Below, one piece after another: positions 51,447 to 63,530 of a stretch of 64,000 nt of DNA; positions within the stretch are counted from its first letter, which is position 1, and each line of letters opens with the position of its first letter. The stretch is from Aristolochia californica. Its lineage: Eukaryota; Streptophyta; Magnoliopsida; Piperales; Aristolochiaceae. The position numbers and the translations under genes are program-made. The stretch spans positions 16,986,801 through 17,050,800 of the forward strand of contig JARWKL010000015.1 in the NCBI GenBank assembly GCA_029961685.1, given 5' to 3'. The notes under the pieces are model-generated. The model saw nothing but the letters and a program-made list of their open reading frames with translations, was not told the DNA's origin and made no database searches.

Positions 51447-51837
51447 TGTTGGAAGATGGGCTCAAGCTCACAAGCTCAAGACAAGAAGCCCACACATCAA
51501 AGGAGTGGCATATGTGTAAAATATGGTACTTTCCATAAAGATGGCATAGAAGTCTAAATATGTGTTCCTTTCATGTATTTTGTTTTATCAAGTTGTAGCC
51601 CTAAGGGTATTGTAAAACTATAAATAATGGCATTGGCTAAGAGGTAGGGCATTGAAGCACTCTCCTCTCTTTCCACAAATTCGTCCAGCCCTCATTTTTC
51701 TTTTTGACGCAACCCTCTTCTCCCTTAATCCAAACTCTCTTCTTCCACATTCTTCTTCTTATCTTCTCCTTCTCTCTTCTTCTTCTTCTTCTTTCTTGTT
51801 GATCTAAATTTCCTTTCATGAGATCCTAAATTCTACA
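51447..51837 (+). repeat. 3' LTR of copia copy 2
   Basis: This 391-bp LTR has TG...CA termini. It differs from the 5' LTR at 13 positions by hand count, mostly transitions, with no indel. It retains TATAAATA at 51619-51626. Confidence 0.97.
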
Positions 51838-51842
51838 TAAGG
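51838..51842. repeat. Right target-site duplication of copia copy 2
   Basis: TAAGG follows the 3' LTR. It matches the left GAAGG in four of five bases, and the satellite resumes with ATAGGCAAAAAGTGGG exactly in phase. Confidence 0.75.
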
Positions 51843-53870
51843 ATAGGCAAAAAGTGGGTTGTTTGGCTTTGGTAAATATCCAACCACACGTTAACTTGAG
51901 AATTTAATTTTTTTATACTCCTTGAAATTTTTGGGTCATTAGGTCATTTGCATCTTCAACATGTTTCTGGCATGCATATCCACCACATTTAGATCATGTT
52001 AAGACCAATTAGAAATCTTGTTCTTATAAAATTCTAAAAGGCTATTAGGGATTGTACTAGTGGCATTTTCCAAACATGGATAACAAAACTTTGGAGTTCA
52101 TTTTTAGGGTGTGAAATAATTTTCATCACTTACATTTATTATAGTTTTCAATTTTTTTCCATCCATGAACTCTTAAATTTTCATTTTGTTGTCATCGTTT
52201 TGTTTACCAGAAAAGTGGGACAAGTTTGGATTTGAAAAAAATTTGAACATCCAAAATGGAATGCAAAAATGCTGAGAGAGATAATTCCTAAAAGTTTCTG
52301 CGATTTTGAAGTATAGGCATAAAGTGGCATGTTTGGCTCTGGTAAATTTCCAACCACACGTTGACTTGAGAATTTAATTTTTTTCTACTCGAAATTTTTG
52401 GATCATTAGGTCATTTGCTTCTTCAACATGTTTCTGGCATGCATATCCACCACATTTGAAACATGTTAGGATCAATTAGAAATCTCTTTCTTCTAAAATT
52501 CCACCAAACTATTAAGGGTTGTACTAGTGGAATTTCCCAAACAAGGATAACAAAACTTTGGAGTTCATTTTTAGTGCGATAAAAAAATTTCTTCACCTAC
52601 ATTTATTATAGTTTTCAAATTTTTTTGCATACATGAACTCTAAAATTTTCATTTTGTTGTCATCGTTTTGTTTACGAGAAAAGTGGGACAAGCTTGGATT
52701 TGTAAAAAAATTGAACATCCAAAATGTAACAACACAAATGCTGAGAGAGATATTTCCAAAAAGTATCTGTGATTTTAAAGGATAGGCAAAATGTGGGTTG
52801 TTTGGCTTTAGTAAATATCCAACCACACGTTAAAATTTTTTTCTACTCCTAGAAATTTTTGTATCATTAGGTCATTTGGATCTTCAACATGTTTCTTTCA
52901 TGCATTTCCACCACATTTAAAACATGTTAGGATCAATTAGAAATCTCGTTCTTATAAAATTCTACCAAGCTATTAGAGGTTGTACCAGTGGAATTTCCCA
53001 AACATGGATAACAAAACTTTGGAGTTCATTTTTAGTGCGTGAAATAATTTTCTTCACTTACATTTATTATAGTTTTCAATTTTTTTTTCATACATGAACT
53101 CAAAAATTTTCATTTTGTTGTGATCATTTTGTTTATGAGAAAAGTGGGACAAGTTTGGATTTGAAAAAAAATTGAACATCCAAAATGGAAATGCACAAAT
53201 GCTGAGAGAGATAATTCCAAAAAGTATCTCTGAGTTCGAAGGAAAGGCAAAAAGTGGGTTGTTTGGCTTTCGTAAATATCCAACCACACGTTAACTTCAG
53301 AATTTAATTTTTTTCTACTCCATGAAATTTTTGGGTCATTAGGTCATTTGCATCTTCAACGTATTTCTGGCTTGCATATCCACCATATTTAAATCATGTA
53401 AGGATCAATTAGAAATCTCGTTCCTATAAAATTCAACAAGGCTATTAGGTGTTGTACTAGTAGAATTTCCCAAACAAGGATAACAAAACTTTGGAGTTCA
53501 TTTTTAGTGCGTGACATAATTTTCATCACTTATATTTATTTTAATTTTTTATTTTTTTTCACACATAAACTCTAAAATTTTCATTTTGTTGTGATCGTTT
53601 TGTTTACGAGAAAAGTGGGACAAGTTTGGATTTGAAAAAAAATTGAACTTCCAAAATGGAAATGCAAAAATTCTAGGAGAAAAAATTCAAAATAGTATCT
53701 TTGATTTTTAAGGATAGGCAAAAAATGGGTTGTTTGGCTCTGGTACATATCCAACCACACGGTAACTTGAGAATTTAATTTTTTTCTACTCCTTGAAATT
53801 TTTGAATCATTAGGTCATTTGTATCTTCAATATGTTTCTGGCATGCATATCCACCACATTTAAAACATGT

Positions 53871-54342
53871 TAGGATCAATTAGAAATCTCTTTGTTATAA
53901 AATTCCAGCAAGCCATTAGGGATTGTACTAGTGGAATTTCCCAAACATGGATAACAAAACTTGGGAGCTCCTTTTTAGTGCGTGAAATAATTTTCTTCAC
54001 GTACATTTATTATAGTTTTCAATTTTTTTTGCATACATGTACTCTTAAAATTTCATTTCGTTGTGATCGTTTTGTTTATGAGAAAAGTGGGACATGTTTG
54101 GGTTTGAAAAAAAATTGGACATCCAAAATGGAAATGCACAAACACTGAGAGAGATAATTCCAAAAAGTATCTGTGATTTTGAAGGATATGCAAAAAGTGG
54201 GTTGTTTGGCTCTGGTAAATATCCAACAACATGTTAACTTGAGTATTTATTTTTTTTCTACTCCTTGAAATTTTTGGATCGTTAGGTCATTTGCATCTTC
54301 AACATGTTTCTGGCATGCATATCCATAACATTTAAAACATGT
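53871..54342 (+). repeat. Representative full-length satellite monomer (472 bp)
   Basis: This is one near-consensus unit, measured from one TAGGATCAA block to the next. In order it holds: CTTATAAAATTCC-like box, GTACTAGTGG, GGAATTTCCC, a T-tract before GCATACATG, ATTTTCATTTTG-like run, GTTTATGAGAAAAGTGGGAC, an A-tract, CCAAAATGGAAATGCACAAA, GAGAGAGATAATTCC, a second AAAAGTGGG, a second T-tract, then AACATGTTT, GGCATGCATATCC and AAACATGTT. The unit start is arbitrary. Confidence 0.9.
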
Positions 54343-55284
54343 TAGGAACAATTAGAAATCACTTTCTTATAAAATTACACCAAGAAATTAGGGGTTGTAT
54401 TAGAGGAATTTCCAAAACAGGGATAACAAAACTCTGGATTCATTTTTAGTGTGTGAAATATATTTCTTCACTTACATTTATTATAGTTTTCAATTTTTTT
54501 TGCATACATGAACTCTTAAAATTTTCATTTAGTTGTGATCGTTTTGTTGACGAGAAAAGTGGGACAAGTTTGGATTTGAAAAAAAATCAAACATCCAAAA
54601 TGGAAATGCACAAATGCTGAGAGATGTAATTCCAAAAAGTATCTGTGATTTTGAAGGATAGGCAAAAAGTGGGTTGTTTGGCTCTGGTAAATATCCTACC
54701 ACGCGTTAACTTGAGAATTTAATTTTTTTCTACTCCTTGAAATTTTTGGATCATTAGGTCATTTGCATCTTGAACATGTTTCTTGCATGCATATCCACCA
54801 CATTTACAACATCTTAAGATCAATTAGAAATCTATTTCTTATAAAATTCCACCAAGCAATTAGGGGTTGTACTAGTGGAATTTCCCAAAAATGGCAAACA
54901 AAACTCTAGAGCTCATTTTTAGTGCATGAAATAATTTTCTTCACTTACAGTTATTATAGTTTTCTTATTTTTTTGCATACATCAACTCTAAAATTTTTAT
55001 TTTGTTGTGAACGTTTTGTATATGAGAAAAGTGGGACAAGTTTGGATTTGAAAAAAATAATGAACAACCAAAGTGGAAATACACACACGCTGAGACAGAT
55101 CATTCCAAAAAGTATCTGTGATTTTGAAGGATAAGCAAAAAGTGTGTTGTTTGGCACTAGTTAATATCCAACCACGTGTTAACTTGAAAATTTAATTTTT
55201 TTCTACTCGAAATTTTTGGATCATTAGGTCATTTGTGTCTTCAACATGTTTCTGGCATGCATATCCACCACATTTATAAAATGT

Positions 55285-58200
55285 TAGGATCAATTAGAAT
55301 TCTCTTTCTTATAAAATTCTACCAAGCTATTAGGGGTTGTTCTAGTGGAATTTTCCAAACTTGGATAAGAAAACTCTGGAATTCATTTTTCGTGAGTGAA
55401 ATAATTTTCTTCACTTACATTAATTATAGTTTTCAAATTTTTTTGCATACATAAACTCTAAAATTTTCATTTGGTTGTGATCGTTTTGTTTACGAGAAAA
55501 TTAGGACAAGTTTGGTTTTGAAAAAAAAATTGAACATCCAAAATAGAAATGCACATATGCGGAGAGAGATAATTCCAAAAAGTATCTGTGATTTTGAAGG
55601 ATAGGCAAAAAGTGGGTTGTTTGGCTCTGGTAAATATCCAACCACGTGTTAACTTGAGAATTTAATTTTGTTCTACTCCTTGAACTTTTATGAATCATTA
55701 GGTCATTTGCATCTGCAGCATGTTTCAGGCATGCATATCCACCACCTTTAATACATGTTAGAATCAATTAGACATCTCTTTCTTATAAAATTCCACCAAG
55801 CTATTAGGGGTTGTACAAGTGGAATTTCCCAAACATGGATAACAAAACTTTTGAGTTTATTTTTAGTGCGTGAAATAATTTTTTTCACTTACATTTATTA
55901 CAGTTTTCAATTTTTTTTGCATACATGTACTCTGAAATTTTCATTTTGTGGTGATCCTTTTGTTTACGAGAAAAGTGGGACAGGTTTGGATTTGAAAAAA
56001 ATTGAACATCCACAATGGAAATGCACAAATGTTGAGAGAGATAATTCCAAAAACTATCTGTGATTTTGAAGGATAGGCAAAAAATTGGTTGTTTAGCTCT
56101 GGTAAATATCTAACACACGTTAACTTGAGAATTTAATTTTTTTCTACTCATTAAAATTTTAGGATCATTAGGTCATTTGCATCTTCACCATGTTTCTGGC
56201 ATGCATATCCACCACATTTAAAACATGTTAGGATCAATTAGAAATCTCTTTCTTATAAAATTCCACCAAGCTATTAGGGGTTGTACTAGAGGAATTTCCC
56301 AAACATGGAAAACAAAAAATTTTGGAGTTCATTTTTAGTGCGTGAAATATATTTCTTCACTTACATACATTATAGTTTTCAATTTTTTTTGCATACATGA
56401 ACTCTAAAATTTTCATTTAGTTGTGATCGTTTTGTTGACGAGAAAAGCTGGACAAGTTTGGATTTGAAAAAAAATCGAACATCCAAAATGGAAATGCACA
56501 AATGCTGAGAGAGATAATTCCAAAAAGTATCTTTGATTTTGAAGGGTAGGCAAAAAGTGGGTTGTTTGGCTCTGGTAAATATCCAAGCACGCATTAACTT
56601 GACAATTTAATTTTTTTCTACTCCTTGAAATTTTTGTATCATTAGGTCATTTGCATCTTAAACATGTTTCTGGCATGCATATCCACCACATTTAAAACAT
56701 GTTAGGATCAATAAGAAATCTCTTTCTTATAAAATTCCTCCAATCTATTAGGGGTTGTACTCGTGGAATTTCCCAAACATGGATAACAAAACTTTGGAGT
56801 TCATTTTTACTGCGTGAAATAATTTTCTTCACTTACATTTATTATAGTTTTGAAATTTTTTTGCAAACATGAACTCTAAAATTTTCATTTTTTTGTGATC
56901 GTTTTGTTTATGAGAAAAGTGGGACAAGTTTGGATTTGAAAAAAAATCGAACATCCAAAAAAAAATGAAAAAATGTTAAGAGAGATAATTCCAAAAACTA
57001 TCTGTGATTTTAAAGGATAGGCAAAAAGTGGGTTGTTTGACTCTAGTAAATTTTCAACCACGCGTTAACTTGAGACTTTAATATTTTTCTACTCCTTGAA
57101 ATTTTTGGATCATTAGGTCATTTGCATTTTCAACATGTTTCTGGCTTGCATATCCACCACATTTAAAACATATTAGCATGAATTAAAAATTTCTTTCTTA
57201 TAAAATTCCACCAAGCTATTAAGGGTTGTACTAGTGGAATTTGCCAAACATGTATAACAAAACTTTGAAGTTAATTTATAGAGCGTGAAATTCTTTTCTT
57301 CACTTACATTTATTATACTTTTCAAAATTTTTTGCCAACATAAACTCTAAAAATTTCATTTTGTTCTGATCGTTTTGTTTACGTGAAAAGTGGGACAAGT
57401 TTGGATTTGAAAAAAAATTGAACATCCAAAATGGAAATGCAAAAATGCTGAGAAAGATAATTCCACAAAGAATCTGTGATTTTGAAGGATAGGCAAAAAG
57501 TTGGTTGTTTGGCCCTGGTAAATATCCAACCACGCGTTAACTTGAGAATTTAATTTCTTTCTACTCCTTGAACTTTTATGAATCATTAGGTCATTTGCAT
57601 CTGCAGCATGTTTCAGGCATGCATATCCACCACATTTAAAACATGTTAGGATCATTAAGAAATCTCTTTCTTATTAAATTCCACCAAGCTATTAGGGGTT
57701 GTACTAGTGGAATTTCCCAAACATGGATAAAAAAAACTTTGGAGTTTATTTTTAGTGCATGAAATAATTTTCTTCACTTACATTTATTATAGTTTCAATT
57801 TTTTTTGCATACATGTACTCTGAAATTTTCATTTTGTGGTGATCCTTTTGTTTACGAGAAAAGTGGGATAGGTTTGGATTTGAAAAAAAATTGAACTTCC
57901 AAAATGGAAATGAACAAATGCTTAGAGAGATAATTCCAAAAACTATCTGTGATTTTGATGGTTAGGCAAAAAATTGGTTGTTTGGCTCTGGTAAATATCC
58001 AGCCACACGTTAACTTGAGAATTTAATTTTTTTCTACTCATTAAAATTTTAGGATCATTAGGTCATTTGCATCTTCAACATCTTTCTGGCATGCATATCC
58101 ACCACATTTAAAACATGTTAGGATCAATTAGAAATCTCTTTCCTATAAAATTCCACCAAGCTATTAGGGGTTGTACTAGTGGAATTTCCCAAACATGGAA

Positions 58201-59527
58201 AGCAAAAAATTTTGGAGTTCTTTTTTAGTGCGTGAAATATATTTCTTCACTTACATTTATTATAGTTTCCAAAATTTTTTGCGTACATGAACTCTAAAAT
58301 TTTCATTTAGTTGTGATCGTTTTGTTGACGAGAAAAGCTGGACAAGTTTGGATTTGAAAAAAAATCGAACATCCAAAATGGAAATGCACAAATGCTGAGA
58401 GAGATAATTCCAAAAAGTATCTTTGATTTTGAAGGGTAGGAAAAAAGTGGGTTGTTTGGCTCTGGTAAATATCCAAGCACACATTAACTTGACAATTTAA
58501 TTTTTTTCTATTCCTTGAAATTTTTCTATCATTAGGTCATTTGCATCTTAAATATGTTTCTGACATGCATATCGACCACATTTAAAACATGTTAGGATCA
58601 ATAAGAAATCCCTTTCTTATAAAATTCCTCCAAGCTATAAGGGGTTGTACTAGTGGAATTTCCCAAACATGGATAACAAAACTTTGGAATTCATTTTTAC
58701 TGCGTGAAATAATTTTCTTCACTTACATTTATTATAGTTTTGAAATTTTTTTGCAAACATAAACTCTAAAATTTTCATTTTGTTGTGATCGTTTTGTTTA
58801 CGATAAAAGTTTGGATTTAAAAAAAATCGTACTTCAAGAAAGAAAATGAAAAAATACTAAGAGAGATAATTCCAAAAACTATCTATGATTTTAAAGGATA
58901 GGCAAAAAGTGGGTTGTTTGGCTCTAGTAAATATCCAACCACGCGTTAACTTGAGAATTTAATATTTTTCTATTCCTTGAAAATTTTGGATCATTAGATC
59001 ATTTACATCTTCAACATGTTTCTTCCTTGCATATCCACCACACTTAAAACATATTAGCATCAATTAAAAAACTCTTTCTTATAAAATTCCACCAAGCTAT
59101 TACGGGTTGTACTAGTGGAATTTGCCAATCATGTATCACAAAACTTTGGAGTTCATTTATAGTGCGTGAAATAGTTTTCTTCACTTACATTTATTATTGT
59201 TTTCAAATTTTTTTGCTTACATAAACTCTAAAAAATTTCATTTTGTTCTGATCGTTTTGTTTACGTGAAAAGTGGGACAAGTTTGGCTTAGAAAAAAAAT
59301 TGAACATCCAAATTGGAAATGAACAAATGCTGAGAGAGATAATTCCATTAAGAATCTGTGATTTTGAAGGATAGGCAAAAAGTTGGTTGTTTGGCTCTGG
59401 TAAATATCCAACCATGCGTTAACTTAAGAATTTAATTTTTTTCTACTCTTTGAAATTTTTGGATCATTAGTTCATTTGCATCTTCAACATGTTTCTAGCA
59501 TGGATATCCCCGACATTTAAAACATGT
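55285..59527 (+). repeat. Four-monomer higher-order repeat of about 1.89 kb, about 2.2 copies
   Basis: Successive anchors 55759, 56229, 56703 and 57174 pair with 57647, 58119, 58593 and 59055 at offsets of 1888, 1890, 1890 and 1881 bp. Shared rare variants confirm the pairing: GAACTTTTATGAATCATTAG with CTGCAGCATGTTTCAGG (55683 and 57571), AAAGCTGGACAAG (56444 and 58334), CCAAGCACGC/CCAAGCACAC, and CTGTGATTTTAAAGG in the fourth unit. The last monomer type recurs near 59203-59415. Confidence 0.85.
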
Positions 59528-62500
59528 TAGGAACAGTTAAAAATCTCTTTCTTATAAAATGCCACCAAGCTATTAGGGGTTGTACTAGTGAAATTTCCCA
59601 AACATGGATAACAAAACTTTGGAGTTCATTTTTAGTGCGTGAAATAATTTTCTTCACTTACATTTATTATAGTTTTCAATTTTTTTTGCATACATGAACT
59701 CTAAAATTTTCAATATTTGGGATCTTTTCGTTTAATAGAAAAGTGGGAACAATTTGGATTTGGAAAAAAATTGAACATCCGAAATGGAAATGCACAAATG
59801 CTGAGAGACATAATTCAAAAAAGTATCTGTGATTTTGAAGGATAGGCAAAAATTGGGTTGTTTGGCTCTGGTAAATATCCAACCACACGTTAACTTGATA
59901 GTTTAATTTTTTTCTACTCAAAATTTTTGGATCATTAGGTCATTTCCATATTCAACATGTTTCCTGCATGCATATTCACCACATTTAAAACATGGTAGGA
60001 CCAATTAGAAATCTCTTTCTTATAAAATTCCACCAAGCTATTAGTGGTTGTACTAGTGGAATTTCTAGAACAGGGATTACAAAACGTTGGAGTTCATTTT
60101 TAGTGCGTGAAATAATTTTATTCACTTACATTTATTATAGTTTCAAATTTTTTTTCATACATAAACTGTAAAATTTTCATTTTGTTGTGATCGTTTTGTT
60201 TACGAGAAAAGTGAGAGAAGTTTGGATTTGAAAAAAAATCGAACATCCAAAATGGAAATGCACAATTCCTGAGAGAGATAATTCCAAAAATTATCTGTGA
60301 TTTTAAAGGATAGGCAAAAAGTGGGTTGTTTAGCTCTGGTAAATATCCAACCACGCGTTAACTTGAGAATTTAATTTTTTCTACTCCTTGAAATTTTTGG
60401 ATCTTTAGGTCATTTGCATCTTCAACATGTTTCTGGCTTGCATATCCACCTCACTTAAAACATGTCAGGATAAATTAAAATTCTCATTCTTATAAAATTC
60501 CACCAATCCATTAAGGGTTGTACTAGTGGAATTTCCAAAACATGGATCACGAAACTTTGCAGTTCATTTTTAGTGCGTGAAATAATTTTCTTTTGTTACA
60601 TTTGTTATTGTTTTCAAATCTTTTTTCATTCATAAACTCTAAAATTTTTATTTTTCTGTGATCATTTTGTTTATGAGAAAAGTGGGACAAGTTTGGATTT
60701 GAAAAAAAAATTGAACATCAGTAATGGAAATGCACAAATGATGAGAGAGATAATTCCAAAAACAAGCTCTGATTTTTAAGGATAGGCAAAAAGTGATTTG
60801 TTTGGCTCTGGTAAATATCCAACCACACGTTAACTTGAGACATTAATTTTTTCTACACCATGAAATTTTTCGATCACTAGGTCATTTTCATCTTCAACAT
60901 GTTTCATGCATGCATATCCACCACATTTAAAACATGTTAGGATCAATAAGAAATCTCTTTCTTATAAAATTCCACCAAGCTATTGGGGGTTGTAGTAGTG
61001 GAATTTCCCAAACATGGATAACGAAAATTTGGAGTTCATTTTTAGTGCGTGAAATAATTTTCTTCACAGACATTTATTATAGTTTTCAAATTTTTTTGCA
61101 TACATAAACTCTAGAATTTTCATTTTGTTGTGATCGTTTTGTTTATGAGAAAAGTGGACAAGTTTGGATTTGAAAAAAAATTGAACATCCAAAATGGAAA
61201 TGCACAAATGCTGAGAGAGATAATTCCAATAAGTATCTGTGATTTTTAAGGATAGGCAAAAACTAGGTTGTTTTGCTCTTGTAAATAACCAACCTCACGT
61301 TAACTTGAGAATTTAATTTTTTCTACTCCTTGAAATTTTTGGTTCATTAGGTCATTTGCATCTTCAACATGTTTCTGGCATGCATATCCACCACATTTAA
61401 AACATGTTAGGATCAATTAGAAATCTCTTTCTTTTAAAATTCCACCAAGCCATTATGGGTTGTACTAGTGGAATTTCCTAAGCATGGATAACAAAACTTT
61501 GTATTTCATTTTCAGTGCGTGAAACAATTTTTTTCACTTATATCTAATATAGTTTTCAAATTTCTTTGTATACATAACTCTAAAATTTTTGTTTTGTTGT
61601 GATCATTTTGTTTACAAGAAAAGTGGGACAAGTTTGGATTTTTAAAAAAAAATTGAACATCCAAAATGGAAATGCACAAAAGCTGAGAGAGATAATTCCA
61701 AAAAGTATCTTAGATTTTTAAGCATAGGAAAAAAGTAGGTTGTTTGGCTCTTGTAAATATCCAACCACATGTTAACATGAGAATTTAATTTTTTCTACAC
61801 CTTGAAATTTATGGATCATTAGGTCATTTGCATCTTCAACATGTTTCTGGCATTCATATCCACCACAATTAAAACATGGTTGGATCAACTAGAAATCTCT
61901 TTCTGATAAAATTCCACCAAGCTATTAGGAGTTGTACTTGTGGAATTTCCCAAACATGGATAACGAAACTTGGAAGTTCATTTTTGGTGCGTGAAATAAA
62001 TTTCTTCACTTACATTTATTATAGTTTTTAAATTTTTTTGCATACATAAACTCTAAAATTTTCATTTTGTTGTGATCGTTTTGTTTAAGAGAAAGTTGGA
62101 TAAGTTTGGATTTGAAAAAAAATTGTACATCCAAAATTTAAATGCACAAATGCTGAGAGAGATAATTCCAAAAAGTATCTGTGATTTTTAAGGATAGGCA
62201 AAAAGAGGGTTGTTTGGCTCTGGTAAATATCCATCAACACGTTAAGTTGAGAATTTAATTTTTTCTACTCCTTGAAATTTTTAGATCTTTAGGTCATTTG
62301 CATCTTCAACATGTTTCTGGCATGCATATCCACCACATTTCAAACATTTAAGGACCAATAAGATATCTCTTTCTTATAAAATTCCACCAAGCCAATAGGG
62401 GTTGTACTAGTAGAATTTCCCAAACATGGATAACAAAACTTTGGAGTTAATTTTTAGTGCGTGAAATAATTTTCTTCACTTACATTTATTATAGTTTTCA

Positions 62501-63499
62501 AATTTTTTTGCATACATAAACTCAAAAATTTTCGTTTTGTTGTGATCGTTTTGTTTATGAGAAAAGTGGGACAAGTTTGGATTTGAAAAAAAAAATAAAC
62601 ATCCAAAATGGAAATGCACAAAATCTGATAGAGATAATTCCGTAAAGTTTTTGTGATTTTTAAGGATAGGCAAAAAGTAGTTTGTTTGGCTCTCGTATAT
62701 CTCCAACCACACGTTAACTTGAGAATTTAATTTTTGCTACTCCTTGAAATTTTTGGATCAATAGGTCATTTGCATCTTCATCATTTCTCAAGCATGCATA
62801 TCCACCACATTTAAAACTTGTTAGGATCAAGTAGAAATATCTTTCTTATAAAATTCCACCAAGCTATTAGGGGTTGTACTAGTGGAATTTCCAAAACATA
62901 GATAACAAAACTTTGAAGTTGATTTTTAGTTCGTGAAATAATTTTCTTCACTTACATTTATTATAGTTTTCAAAATTTTTTACATACATAAACTCTAAAA
63001 TTTTCATTTTGTTGTGATCCTTTTGTTTACGAGAAGAGTGGGACAAGTTTGGATTTGAAAAAAAATTGAACATCAGAAATAGAAATGAACAAATGCTAAG
63101 ATAGATAATTGCAAAAAGAATTTGTGATTTTTAAGGATAGGCAAAAAGTGGGTTGTTTGGCTCTGGTAAATATCCAACACACGTTAACTTGAGAATTTAA
63201 TTTTTTCTACTCCTTGAAATTTTTGGATCAGGTCATTGGCATCTTCAACATGTTCCTGGCATGCATATCCACCACATTTAAAACATGCTAGAATCAATTA
63301 GAAATCTCTTTCTTATAAAATTCCACCAAGCCATTAGGGGTTGTTCTAGTGTAATTTCCCAAACATGGATAACAAAACTTTGGAGTTCATTTTTAGTGCG
63401 TGAAATAATTTTCTTCACTTACATTTAATATAATTTTCAAAGTTTTTTGTATACAAGAACTCTAAATTTTATTTTTGTTGTAATCGTTTTGTTTATGAG

Positions 63500-63530
63500 A
63501 AAAGTGGGACAAGTTTGGAAATGCACAAAT
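63500..63530 (+). repeat. Deleted monomer (about 33 bp lost)
   Basis: CAAGTTTGGAAATGCACAAA omits the A-tract and CATCCAAAATGG segment. Both sides share TGGA(A), a likely microhomology junction. Anchor spacing is 439 bp. Confidence 0.75.

Larger units (their letters stand above)
46013..51837 (+). mobile_element. Ty1/copia LTR retrotransposon, copy 2 (nearly intact)
   Basis: This is a 5825-bp element of the same family as 20050-25835 but in the opposite orientation. Its two LTRs are both 391 bp and differ at 13 positions by hand count (about 3.3%), with no indel. It has an initiator-Met primer-binding site, a 0.9-kb leader, one 1377-codon gag-pol frame with four internal stop codons, and a polypurine tract. 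Flanks are GAAGG on the left and TAAGG on the right, a 5-bp target duplication with one later mismatch. It is inserted in the GAAGGATAGG block of a satellite monomer. It is structurally complete but non-autonomous unless its stops are bypassed or proteins are supplied by another copy. Confidence 0.98.

Noticed and set aside
20050..51837. Considering the two copia copies and the array between them as one composite or inverted mobile unit
   Set aside because: Each copy has its own target-site duplication and different LTR ages, and the satellite phase is continuous across each. They are independent insertions.
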